Made by a program: the position numbers and the translations under genes. The notes under the pieces are model-generated. The model was not told the origin of the DNA and made no database searches. It was given only the letters and a program-made list of their open reading frames with translations. Positions 1-10,429 of a DNA stretch of 64,000 nt are shown piece by piece. Position 1 is the stretch's first letter. Each line of letters opens with the position of its first letter. The stretch comes from Ananas comosus (taxonomy: Eukaryota; Streptophyta; Magnoliopsida; Poales; Bromeliaceae), in contig NC_033641.1 in NCBI RefSeq assembly GCF_001540865.1, positions 3,734,041 to 3,798,040 of the forward strand, in the 5' to 3' direction.

Positions 1-1155
1 TCATTCTCTAGCATTCGTTATACTCACTAATGCCACAAGGTGCTATTTCACTCACTTGTCACAATGTCATCGTGTTCTTCACCTCAACTAGGTTCATATC
101 TCAATTCATACATAACATATATAGGGTTCACAAATGCTCAATATCTCATTCTCAACTCATATGCATCTTTACTCTAAAAGCATGCAAGGGATATACACAT
201 ATACATTCCCATTAACCCTACAATGCATGAATCCTAATATATACACATACATGCTCAATAGGTGACATTTAGACATAAAAGGAGATTCGAGATTTCGGAT
301 AGCACCACCCACCTCGTAGGGATGCCGGAAGGCTACGATTCAAGTCTTGTAATTTATAATCGCCTATTCCCCTCGACCACGGCAAACGAAGCCGAAACAG
401 GATTTTTCCTCAATAACATGGCGTAGACTTGACGGAATCTCAATCCGAGTTTCCCTATGCGTCGATTTACTCTCCAATTAGAGCTACAAGAGATCAAACC
501 CTAGTTAGACCTCATACTTAGCAAAACTCCAATTTGACCCCTAGGGTTTTCATAATCCACACAAACCTCATAATACATGGATAAACATGAGGTAATCTAT
601 CTCAATAACTTCTAGATACCATAACTAGAAGAGATTACTCAAAACCCTAGCTTACAACTATAAGAACTCACCTTGAGTTCTAGCTTTTTCCTCATCCTCT
701 TGCACAAGTGCTAACTCCACCCTCCAAGAAGTCTTCTTCTCCACCAAGCCCCCCCTCTTGGAGCAACCCTAGTGAGAGAAGAAGAGAGAGAGAGAAGTGA
801 GAGGAGCTCTAGAGAGAGAAAAGAAAGCTTTTCTCTTTGTTACACAATGAGGGAAATGAGTTTAGGGCATCAAACTCACATATATGGTCCCATATATGAC
901 ATTTGCACTTAGACCTCTCACCAATTTACTGTACTGAACAACCCACAAATTTGCGGGTATGGGGTCCGAACCTTGCACAGGGTCCGGACCCCGAGAGCAT
1001 TTCCAGCATGAATTGAGCTGAAAATTTCCGAGCTTGCTCTCCAAGGTCCTTACACCCTTCTAATACACTCCAAAACACTCGGAGTGAACAATGGACCTCT
1101 CTAACTTGTCCCACTCCGCACTTCGGTCAATTTGACTAAAGTTCGATATATTACA
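1..1155 (-). mobile_element. Tekay-type long LTR, U3-side part, cut by window edge
   Basis: The right edge is TATATTACA at 1147-1155, the same terminus as the better-bounded copies at 18626-21282 and, inverted, 35282. The preceding text (CTTCGGTCAATTTGACTAAAG) is shared with those copies apart from a few bases. Read on the minus strand it starts TGTAATATA, has a perfect 12-bp palindrome GGGTCCGGACCC at 980-991, a TATA-like CATATATG near 875-895, a CT/GA-rich leader at 770-840 and a splice-donor-like AAG/GTGAGT at 666-671. The other end lies outside the window, so solo or paired status cannot be decided. Confidence 0.75.
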
Positions 1156-1416
1156 ATTACTGTCGAATCATTACACCATGAGGTTCGGTCAATCAAAAAG
1201 CGGGTTGAACAAGGCTTCAAGAAAATAGAAGAAAGGTTCAAGAAGGTGGAAGATGGCGTGAAGAGAATTTTGGAGATGCTCGGATGTCGCCATGATGATG
1301 TCTCCTCTTGTGGTGCGGGACCGAGTTCATCACGCCCAATTGAGACATTGACTGCTGGGGCACCTGGAGATGTTGACGAAGGAGGAGATGATGACGATGG
1401 CGGCGACACTGAGTGA
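1156..1416 (+). pseudogene. Coiled-coil ORF fragment with acidic tail, 3' part of a copia element
   Basis: An open frame runs to TGA at 1414-1416. The first in-frame ATG (1132) lies in the neighbouring LTR, so the true start has been lost to the LTR junction. The peptide has heptad-like Lys/Glu/Ile/Val spacing (for example EERFKKVEDGVKRILEML) over about 40 residues, then a Ser/Pro stretch and a strongly acidic GDVDEGGDDDDGGD end. It sits about 500 bases upstream of a polypurine tract and LTR, where Sirevirus-type copia elements can carry an extra ORF. That placement is the only argument for an extra-ORF or gag-tail origin; I recognise no domain. Confidence 0.35.
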
Positions 1417-1922
1417 TGCTTTCTCTTCTGCGCTTTAGTTTATTTCTATTGTCTTTGCTTGTAGGATGTGACTTAGTTTACTTCTCTTGTCTTTCCATTC
1501 TGTTATAGTCTGTAATTATGATCTAACTGCTACTCTTCTCTTAGTATGTTTTTTCTTTATATTTTATTTTTGGCAATTTTTGACAAAAATGGGGAGAACA
1601 TAGGTTGACAAGAATTGAACAAAGGGAAAGAGATTTGAACTTCGAGGACACGTGTGACTGTGAAGAAGGGGATGTAAGATTAACATTTTGAACTTACTAT
1701 TTCATTTTTTGAAGAATCTGTTTTGCAGGGAAACAAGACTTCAAGACCCCTAGTTGTGTCTAAGTCATAGAGTCTATTTTAGGAGTTCTTATGTAATTTT
1801 GTTTGTAATTCTGTTTGGATCTTACACGCGAGAGGTTCAATGTTTTGGTAATGACATTAAACTTCGTTTTTTACTTGTGATGTAATTTTGGGTTTTGTCA
1901 CGAAATTGCCAAAGGAGGAGAT
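1417..1922 (+). other. Untranslated copia tail ending in a polypurine tract
   Basis: No coding signal. The text includes a purine-rich AAAATGGGGAGAA at about 1584-1596 and ends with AAAGGAGGAGAT at 1911-1922, directly before TGTTACG. That is the expected place and composition of a polypurine tract. Confidence 0.5.
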
Positions 1923-3105
1923 TGTTACGAATTTTGTATTGGCAAGTCTTGAAAGGTTCGGTTCGATATATCGAAGATTGAAGAATCCGAGATTCCGAGA
2001 ACTCAAAAATATCTCAACGTATGAATCACAATGCTCAAGTAAGTTTTAAATATCTTTATGGTGATTCATATCTATTTATGACGTTTGAATCATATAAACT
2101 AATAATTCATTGATTAGAAGTGGTTTTTGGAACATTTAAATTGAATGTAACAATATTTTTAATTGAGTATCAGTACATATTTCCAGTTCCTCAAAATCGG
2201 ATTAAAAAATCTAAGTTTTTATATTGTGTACCGGTACCCGACATTTGATTCCTCAAATCCCGAGCGTAACAATACTGGAATTGTATTGTGTATCGGTACC
2301 AAGATCTAGTACCAGTACTACATCGGCCGAGTATCGGTACTCAACATTAGGAAATTCTAGATGCGTCCTGGCGTACCGGTACCAATCGAGTACCGGTATT
2401 CAATGTAAAATTTCCTAATTTAGCTTGTAATCCGACTATAATTGATTCTTAAGTATATAAATATAACATTGGGATTCTCTAATACGTACAGAATGAAGGA
2501 GAATACATGAAAGAGTAACCCTAGAGACTAGGTTTTTCGTCCTAAATCATTTTTTCACAAAATAGCCTCTTTTAGGTCAATTCGAGATATTGGAATTTGA
2601 AATCTATATGTCGAATTGAACTAAGTTTTGCTTAGAGATTTTTCTCTGGTTCTTCAACAACTCTCTAAGCAAAGAATCACCATAGAACATGATACTCTTC
2701 ATGTGCGACGTCGTGGATTCGGCGTGATTAAGGCTGTTCGTGGATTCGAATCATGGACTCGAGGATTCAAGTGGCGTTCGTGGATTCGGACGTTGGCATG
2801 GCGTTCGTGGATTCGGACGTTGGTGTGGCGTTCGTTAATTCGAACGTGGGGCGTGGACAACCTAATAACATGCGCGAGATCCGTAGAAGGTTAAGAGACG
2901 TTAAGTCCGTGGAGTCGGTAATCACCTTGTAATCTTTTTCTCTTAGTGGATTATTTTTTCGCGTGTTGGTCCCATGGATTTTTCTCCAAATTAGAATTTT
3001 CCCACATAAGTCTTGGTGTGCTATTTTAGTTTTCGCATTTACTTTCATCGCATTGAGATTTGTGTTTTTGGGCTATACACCTATTCACCCCTCTTTAGGT
3101 ATTTG
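1923..3105 (+). mobile_element. Sirevirus-like copia 3' LTR, end approximate
   Basis: It begins TGTTACGAATTTTG after a polypurine tract. Near its right end is CACCTATTCACCCCTC (3078 on), which resembles the conserved end of Sirevirus/Maximus copia LTRs. It contains a cluster of GTACCGGTAC-type palindromes at 2228-2399. The right boundary is uncertain by some 30 bases and no target duplication was found. Confidence 0.5.
2228..2399. promoter_or_regulatory. Cluster of GTACCGGTAC palindromes in the copia LTR
   Basis: Perfect GTACCGGTAC at 2228-2237 and 2373-2382. Near-perfect variants at 2290-2299 and 2331-2340 (GTATCGGTAC), 2309-2318 (GTACCAGTAC) and 2390-2399. They start about 305 bases into the LTR, in presumptive U3. 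The same palindrome occurs in unrelated gypsy LTRs in this window. A cis-regulatory role is inferred. Confidence 0.5.
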
Positions 3106-3720
3106 ATAGTATATATATAGATCCTAGGGTTTCAATAACCTACAACAAAAGGAATTATATCTCTCTATGGAAGATACGGGAGTTTTTAGAAAACCCTAGT
3201 CGTCATCTCTCTCTCTTCTTCTCTTCGATCTTCTAGCAAGAAAGACATCCTTTGTAAGGGAGCTAGCACCTCGATGAGGACATTGATCAGATCAGGAATC
3301 TCGTGTGGATATCTGTAGAGGCCGGATGCTTGTGCGTTTTCAAGTGAACCAATTCCACGATCATCAGATTACAGTGAAAATCTACCCACGCAAAGCTGAA
3401 GATTGGATTTTCCTTTTTCTTCTTTAATGTTAAACAATATGAGGGATTCTATTTGCATGGTTTTAGAGATTGGATCTTGAGTTTTTAAAAATTGAATTTA
3501 TTTGATTTCTTTTTTCGTTGCGCTTAATCGCACATAGTTTTCTAATAGAGCCTAGTTGGAAGCTTAAGATATTTGATTTATACTAGACTAGACGTTGTGT
3601 ACGGTGTCGGGCTAAAAAGCTGATTCATGGACGAGCCAAAATCGACTCATTGGATGTCGACGAAAAGAATACTACGCTACAATGGTACGCTCATCCATAG
3701 TTTATTATATTCTTCACTAC
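3106..3720. other. Unassigned 0.6 kb before E1
   Basis: No gene recognised. The first half (CCCTAG, CTCTCTCTCTTC, GATCTTCTAGC) reads like a copia LTR or leader fragment, but no ends are identifiable. ACTAC (3716-3720) flanks E1. Confidence 0.3.
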
Positions 3721-4309
3721 TGTCACGCCGCGGGGCCCAACGGAAGCCCGCCCGGCACGTGTCCAGACCCGCTATATGTCTAAAACATATAAGGCGTCTA
3801 CGATACAGCAATAAATAAAATTAAATAATACAAAAAGATCTAGCGATATCAGAGCAAGGTACTACTAGAATCTACAATAGGAGAGTATAACAAGAGCTAA
3901 ATTCCACAAAAATAAATCATGAAGTAGAACGACAGAATTCCGAGTACAAATGCTATAAGTGGTACAATGGCGGTCTCTATACATGGTAACAAAACTCTCT
4001 CTCACCAAAAACACAAAAAGAGAGTAGACCACCTAGGAGCAAAGGCAAGCTCCGCACTAACTAGCTACACGACTCCCTCGCTGCGATCCCGTGCCTCCGC
4101 CGGTACAGAAGGCTCTAAAAAGAAAGTATCAAACAGAGGGCGTGAGAACTATTAAATAATAGTTTCCAGTGGGCAATTACAGACTTCAGTGAAATGCACC
4201 ACTAGGCCCAAAACTAAGTAAGGGAGGTAAATAAGGCAGGTAAAAAAAATATGAATAAATAAATCACAGAAATGGAAGCTCACTATAGCTTGATGTCACT
4301 ACTTTCATC

Positions 4310-4635
4310 AGTAATAATCTACCACATGATCTCTACTCAGCATGAACTTGCATAAGTAATAAGCTACCACATGATCTCTACTTAACATGATTTTGCATCA
4401 GTAATAAGCCACCACATGATCTCTACTTAGCATGAATTTGTATAAGTAATAAGCTACCACATGATCTCTACTTAGCATGATTTTGCATAAGCAATAAGCC
4501 ACCACATGATCTCTACTTAGCATGAATTTGCATAAGTAATAAGCTACCACATGATCTCTACTTAGCATGATTTTGCATAAGTAATAAGCTACCACATGAT
4601 CTCTACTTAGCATGATTTTGCATAAGTAATAAGCC
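4310..4635. repeat. 45-bp tandem repeat, seven units, in the E1 3' LTR
   Basis: ACCACATGATCTCTAC recurs at 4321, 4366, 4411, 4456, 4501, 4546 and 4591, an exact 45-base period. Because 45 is a multiple of three, the minus strand stays open and yields a spurious periodic peptide. The other E1 LTR also has seven units (12702 to 12972); the solo LTR at 23655 keeps only one degraded unit. Confidence 0.92.
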
Positions 4636-4995
4636 CATCAGAATAATCACAAGCTAGAATGGTAATGTGTCATTATCTACTATTCTAGTCAATGTCCAAA
4701 AGGTACAATATGTCACCAGTAACCCAATCCTGTGGAAGCTACCCGTAGGTAGTCCGGCATGCGCCGTGCCAACAATGGCCCCGTGGTAGTCAACATCCAC
4801 ACTCTAGGAATGAGCCTCCCCCACAGCATCCCATTTTGGCGCCCAATCCCGCACGGGCGAGCATGTGTCGCGATGGCTATCTCCGGAGTACCGACTTGTA
4901 GAGAGCGACCCTCACAAGTATGTGCGAATGAGCACAATGGCATGCAAGCGAATAAGTCCGTCTCAGGTCCCAGTGGTTCATCACTATTTCATCGG

Positions 4996-5190
4996 ATCTA
5001 AAATCTGGAATACAGCACATGTCCGAAAGGCCTGCCTCTATGTCATCGTGTCTAAAACACGGAATATAGTAACTGTCTCAATGGCCTATCTTTATATCAT
5101 GATGTCTAAAATATGGAATATAGTAACTGTCTCAATGGCCTATCTCTATGTCATCATGTCTAAAACATGGAATATAGTAGATTTCCAGTG
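4996..5190. repeat. 54-bp tandem repeat, four units, in the E1 3' LTR
   Basis: TCTAAAA recurs at 4996, 5050, 5104 and 5158 with a 54-base period. The E1 5' LTR has five units (13376, 13430, 13484, 13538, 13592), which accounts for its roughly 49-bp greater length. The solo LTR at 23655 has about two units near 24638. Confidence 0.88.
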
Positions 5191-6218
5191 GCCTAACATC
5201 ATATCTCTAAGTTGTAGTTCAATAATTTTCTAATTCAAGTGCCCCTTTATGACACTTTTGCTTACTATGTTCCAATATGAATAATAAGTCTAAAAGCTTG
5301 TCATTCTAATCATTTTCCACACAAGAAACATGACCTTACATCATTCATTAGAACATTAAACTCATGCATACTAACAATGCATATGCTTCTCTCTACAACA
5401 TAGAGTCAATTTTTCATGATGCATAATATAGGGGTTTTAAGCGTTCTAAAATTCACATAAATTTCATTTAACATGAAATATGCATGTATTTATAGAATAC
5501 GAAAATATTTAACCACATAGGAGGCATTTCCTCCCATTTCAATGAAGCCAAACCCACCAAGTCCTCTTGAAGCCCATCATTTCGCCGAAGGGATGTGCCC
5601 ACTATCCTCCTAGCTCCCTATAGGTAAAACTAGGGGAGTTACACGAACAAAACGAACTACAACAAACTAAAACAATAACAAACTCAAGATAAGGGCATAA
5701 CTCACCTATAGTGAAGCAAACCCTTCCCAAGCTCCAAATGGGAGCTAGAACCCTTCCAATCCAACCTAGAGGATGATTCTAAACCAATCAATTGAGCTCC
5801 AAAAGTCCTAGATCAAAAATCCCCAAATCAAGTCCTAAATCCTCATTCTAAGGTTTCATCACAAGGAGACCAATAAAACATTAGTCAAAAGGAGAAAACA
5901 AGTTTCTAACCTCTTGAAAAGCTTCAACCCAAACTCAAAGTCCTCTAGGTTCAAGGATCTTTCCTCAAACAAGCCTCAAGTCCAAGCTCCAAGCTTCAAC
6001 AATGGTGGAAATTGCTCCAAAAGGCAAAAAGAGAAGTAAATCCACCAAAATCCAAACTAAAAGGAGATCAAAACAAAAGAAATGGTAAAGAGGGCTCTCT
6101 TACCTCCTTCTCCTCCTTCCTCAGCTCAGGGAAAGCCCCAAGGGGCGTGGGTGATATATAGAATAGCCACAATTGCAAAAACACCCCTGCAGTTCGACCA
6201 TTCAAAATCTGTCACTAC

Positions 6219-6376
6219 GTACCGGTACACCGGCCCGTGTACCGGTACACATCCTACGAAAATGCCAAACCCGAGCCTCGGGTTGGCTGGGAAGCTGCCT
6301 GTGTACCGGTACACGAGCCCGTACCGGTACAACTATCAACCCTGTACCGGTATAGCCATCAACCCTGTACCGGTAC
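6219..6376. promoter_or_regulatory. U3 cluster of GTACCGGTAC palindromes, E1 3' LTR
   Basis: Five perfect 10-bp palindromes at 6219-6228, 6239-6248, 6303-6312, 6321-6330 and 6367-6376, and a one-mismatch copy at 6344-6353. All lie upstream (minus strand) of the TATA-like site. The counterpart in the 5' LTR spans 14653-14810, with GTACTAGTAC at 14737 still palindromic after mutation. Function inferred. Confidence 0.65.
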
Positions 6377-6573
6377 GCAGCCTGCTGAAGGCTACCCGAG
6401 AGCTGACCAAAAATCCGACTTTTCGGGTTTTGGTGCCAAGTTTTAAATCTCAATTCTTGGGACTCGAACCATAGGTCGGAACACTGTCTACGACCCTCCA
6501 CAAAGTGTGGAACAGCTCGGAATACAAATCAAACACTTGAGCCTCGCAATTTGCAAAGGTCCAGTGTGTTACA

Positions 6574-9100
6574 TTCACCCCTCCTAAAAGGAGTTTCGTC
6601 CGCGAAACTGTGGTCAACCACACTTCGAACCCATCCAAAGAGGATGATCGAAACACTCTAACAGCGTACTAGCCTGACCACGAAGGTCTCAAGCATGCCG
6701 GATTGCTCCACGGCATAGCCAGAACAATCTCCCACGGCTCTAAGGATTCAGCATACCACGGGCCGAACCCACAAAAGTTCTTCGAACTCAAGTCGTCATA
6801 GGAAGTTCCAACTCAACTCTGCGCTTGTTCACCAAGTCCATCAGTCGGTTCTCACAAAACCAAGTATTCCCAAAAGCTGAATTCCAGTTTTTGCCTTCCT
6901 CGTCTAAGTCGAGGGTAAAGCTTAGCTTTGCTTCCATCGCTCTTGTATATGAAATTCCATCAAGTACTCCACAGGAGTACTTACTTGATCATCACTTACC
7001 AAAGGAAGGCGATGCCCATTCCACTCATCAGCTCATATTCCAACAATGATCCTTCAGATCCAAGATCAAGTCTCTTCTCGAGACGGTACAACTGAGTGCA
7101 ATCTAAATCAAGGTTACGTATGATGTAACTTTTCCATCCCATTGCTATTTGCAACGTCCATCCGTCCGTCCAATCTTGCTTGGCACGAACAGTTCCAATT
7201 CAACATTCAAGGTAGCCATCCTTCCAATAGTAACAGAGATCGACTATTCATCCAAACTTACTCATCATGGCGATTACTTGATTCCTCAATCGGCACGGTG
7301 ATACGATGTCTCCACATCAATCTCAAACTCACCACTCGGGAGTACCCTCAAATCCCCTGTGATCCATGGCCACGGATCAAGCTCAGAAGCTTCATCATTC
7401 CACTAAGATCATCATCTTAGCCCAAACTTAAGTCCAAGTTAATTCTTCGCAAGCCCAAGCTAATGGCCTAGCTTCGACAGAAGGTTCACAACACAATCAC
7501 TTAGAAACTTTCGATCCCAATGCTTTTCTTAGCATTGGATGCTCCAGGTGTCCATAGCCACCAAGTTCAGTCCACACGATAGAGAGGGATCAATCCACAG
7601 TTCAGTAACAACTCTCTATCAAGGTCATCCTGATGCAATTATCGAGCCAAAGTCAATCCCATAAGTGCTCATATGCAGCTCTATCCCACAGAACTCAAAT
7701 CCTTGTATACGCTTCTGACAAGGAAAATTAGTAACTTGGTACCTTCCCTCTCGCGAGTCCTCCATTCATCAGTGAGAGTCCCCCAACTCGACCACTTCAA
7801 ACCTGCCTACGCAGTCCAAACTCGCACTTCCTATAAAAAAGAAATATCCCAGGTCATCCATGACTGGTTCCACAAATCCATCCAGAGGGCTTGGGACTAT
7901 CGCTCAGTAAGCCCTTAACACTGGTGGAGTACTATAGGCTTAGGCAACATCATCCTCGTGATGTCCCCACCTAGCACCACTATCCGTTGGAGGTACGACC
8001 TCAACTCCAACATCAAACAGTACTATTCAGATTGCTTACAATCCTATCGAGTACACCAACAACTCAAGGCCATTTGACAAAGTTAATGAGCCTCAGCACG
8101 GTCCAAACACCCAATCATGGTTTAATTTGAATCACGATAGTCGACATACAATCAAAACGGCCCAACCGGTCCCACAACAAGTGAGAGTGCTTCTCCACGA
8201 AGTAAAACACTAACTACAAAACCACCCCGCCAATCGAGCTCACGATTTGTGACTCGGTCGGGGACACAATGACGGATCAAAGACATCCTTCATTTTAAGG
8301 ATTCTCAATCATCGAAAGCTAATGGCCAAATAGGCCCCAAATCCTCTCCAACACTTACCCAATTTTAGGTAAGGGAGACAGTCAACGCAACTAGCGAAAT
8401 TAAATCCTCAAATTGTACTATTTTGTACTCAAAATTCTCAGGGCGAGTCAAGTGAACTCGCAATCCAAAGGTACCAGGTACCCACTACGACTCCACACTA
8501 AATAAGGCCAATCCATTTGTTGGCGCACAAACCATCCCATATGGTAGGGTGTTCGAAACGATACACTCGATCAACTGATCATCCTATGTGCATCGAAAAT
8601 GATCAATGCAAACAAATCCTCGGGTCAGGTCACTACACACTTGGCGTATCCTCGATCTCACGATTTAACATGTGGCATACCACGCTCCCGGGTCTAAGCT
8701 CGGACTACCGTCCTGACCAAAACCCTGCCCTACCAGTGGGTACCAGGCCACTGTCACACACAGCTACTGCGCCTGCCCAAAGGGCCAAGGCTCCACAGTC
8801 CACAAACGGTCCAGGCACGGTCATCCCCAAGCATATCCGGCGAACAGCCGATCAAGGGATGCGGCTAAAGCAATCATCGTGAGATCTACCAGCATAACAA
8901 AACATGCTACCCGCAACCCGCAAATCAACCTCCTAACCCGGGAGGTGCCAATCATTACCGCAAACAGCGATCAAACGGTATGCCATACCACTCGGTGAAT
9001 AGCCGATCAAAGAATAGATGCAATGCACTGGTATAAGATAATGCACAAATCGAATGCCACAAAACAGACAGATACCTGTAGCCTCTGCTGCTGTCGCCTC
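6574..9100 (-). other. E1 internal region without recognisable pol
   Basis: It starts on the plus strand with the complement of the polypurine tract (6574-6585). I looked on the minus strand for protease, RT (YxDD), RNase H and integrase signatures and saw none. The longest open stretches are short and in the wrong context. Either pol is very degenerate or the region is unrelated filler, as in large retrotransposon derivatives. Confidence 0.5.
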
Positions 9101-9139
9101 CGCGGTCTGGGCCACATACATGCGCCCGATCGGGGCCTG

Positions 9140-10398
9140 CCGCGACCCCTCCGTCTATCTCTGGACAGGTGGCTTCCCAGCCTGATAGTGAGAGGAAGGC
9201 GTCCCCTGGCTGGGACCCGGTAACACTGGTGCTGATGTAGAAGATGGCGCTGGTACTGAACCCCTCGGGCAGTCCGACTGGATGTGGCCCTCCTGACCAC
9301 ACAAGTAACACTTGCCCTGCCTCTAAGAGCACTGTCGTGGGTAATGACGACTACCGCAGATCACGCAACTCAGAGTCTGGCGATGCTCAGATCCTCCACG
9401 CTGTGCAGATGAGCCACATCCTCGCGATTGGCTCCTGTTCCTGGCATATCTCGGCGGCCTCCCAGAGTGCGTCTGACTCGCACCCTTAGCCGCAAGCCTC
9501 TTGCCTTTCCTTTGTCCGAGCCTCCTCGACGCTCCTGCAAGTCCACCGCGCCGCTCTTCATGATGAGCGCGCGGTTCACCACATCTCAGTAAGTCTGAAG
9601 ATTGGAGGATTACACCAACCGAAAGATTAACGACTGAAGTCCTCCCTCGAAGATGCGAGCCTTATTCTCGTCGTCCTGCACAACAAAGGGCACATAGTGT
9701 AGTAGCCGAGAAAACTCCCTCTCGCACTCGGCCACGGTTCGATCTCCTTGGTGCACCTCGCACAGATCCTGCTCCATCTTCTCTTAACACTAACGGAAAA
9801 GTAGTGCTCCAATAAGAGTTCCTTGAACCTCTTCCAAGAAATGGCTGCTAGGTCAGTGTTGGGATTATCTTGGATTCCCAACCACCAGCTATAGGCCTCG
9901 CCGTCCAAATGGTGAGTAGCGAGCCCAAACTCTGTCTCTCTTCTCCATGAAAGTGTCGCGGAACAACTTCTCCATGTGCATAAGCCACTTTTCAACGATC
10001 CAGTGGTCGGCTTTCGCTCTATTAAAGATCCTGGGATCGCACCTCCTGAACTCGTTGAGGCGATCCATGAGCCGCTGCCGCTCCGCTTCCTCAACCATCA
10101 AGGGGAAAACCGCCGCTGCTATAGGCACCTGAGCTGGTGGTGCCGCAAATACCTCCTCCCGAGGTGCTACCGCAGGTGCCGTCCGCGAAGTGTCGAGTGC
10201 AGGGGACGACCTCCTGGGTGCAACCCCCTCTACCAGCGTGGGTGGTACAGGGACCTAAGCCTCCCTGGCAGCCGCTTGCTGTAGTAGAAGATTCTTCAGG
10301 CGCTGCATCCGTGCCTCCTGTCGGCGCGCCGCATCTGCATGCTGTCGAGCCCCCGCCCCGCCTGCTGCGTCACCAAGTCAGTGAGGGCCGCAATGTCA
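9140..10398 (-). pseudogene. E1 gag, second copy (distal unit of a tandem duplication)
   Basis: It encodes a retrotransposon capsid-type region (LDGEAYSWWLGIQDN, FRRCDPRIFNRA) followed by the zinc knuckles; the last, CYLCGQEGHIQSDC, fits CX2CX4HX4C and lies near 9278-9325. Gag packages element RNA and forms the virus-like particle. Frameshifts lie near 9795 (after the HYF segment) and within the N-terminal part, and there is a TAA in the SSNLQTY-like region. It is parallel to 10430-11690 at a constant offset near 1290 bases, so it is a direct duplication. Confidence 0.75.
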
Positions 10399-10429
10399 CG
10401 CCCCGGGACCGGTAGAGGCCTTCCCGGTG

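Larger units (their letters stand above)
3721..6573 (-). repeat. E1 3' LTR (2853 bp)
   Basis: On the minus strand it has U3 palindromes (6219-6376), a TATA-like CTATATATCA at about 6152-6162, an exon-1-like leader, a GTGAGT donor at 5700-5705, a repeat-filled intron-like stretch, a perfect inverted repeat AACTATTATTTAATAGTT (4147-4164) and a TTTCTTTTTAG acceptor ending at 4115. It terminates GGGGCCCCGCGGCGTGACA. It matches the 12106-15007 LTR throughout apart from substitutions and a repeat-unit difference. Confidence 0.88.

Noticed and set aside
4398..4613. Periodic minus-strand ORF with a repeating 15-residue peptide
   Set aside because: It is only the 45-bp minisatellite read in frame; the same artefact occurs at 12689-12994.
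4310..4635. Possible CRISPR-like array
   Set aside because: Head-to-tail repeats without unique spacers, inside a plant LTR.
6082..6501. Several overlapping open frames on both strands
   Set aside because: They arise from the GTACCGGTAC palindromes in LTR U3; both strands look alike and no domain is present.
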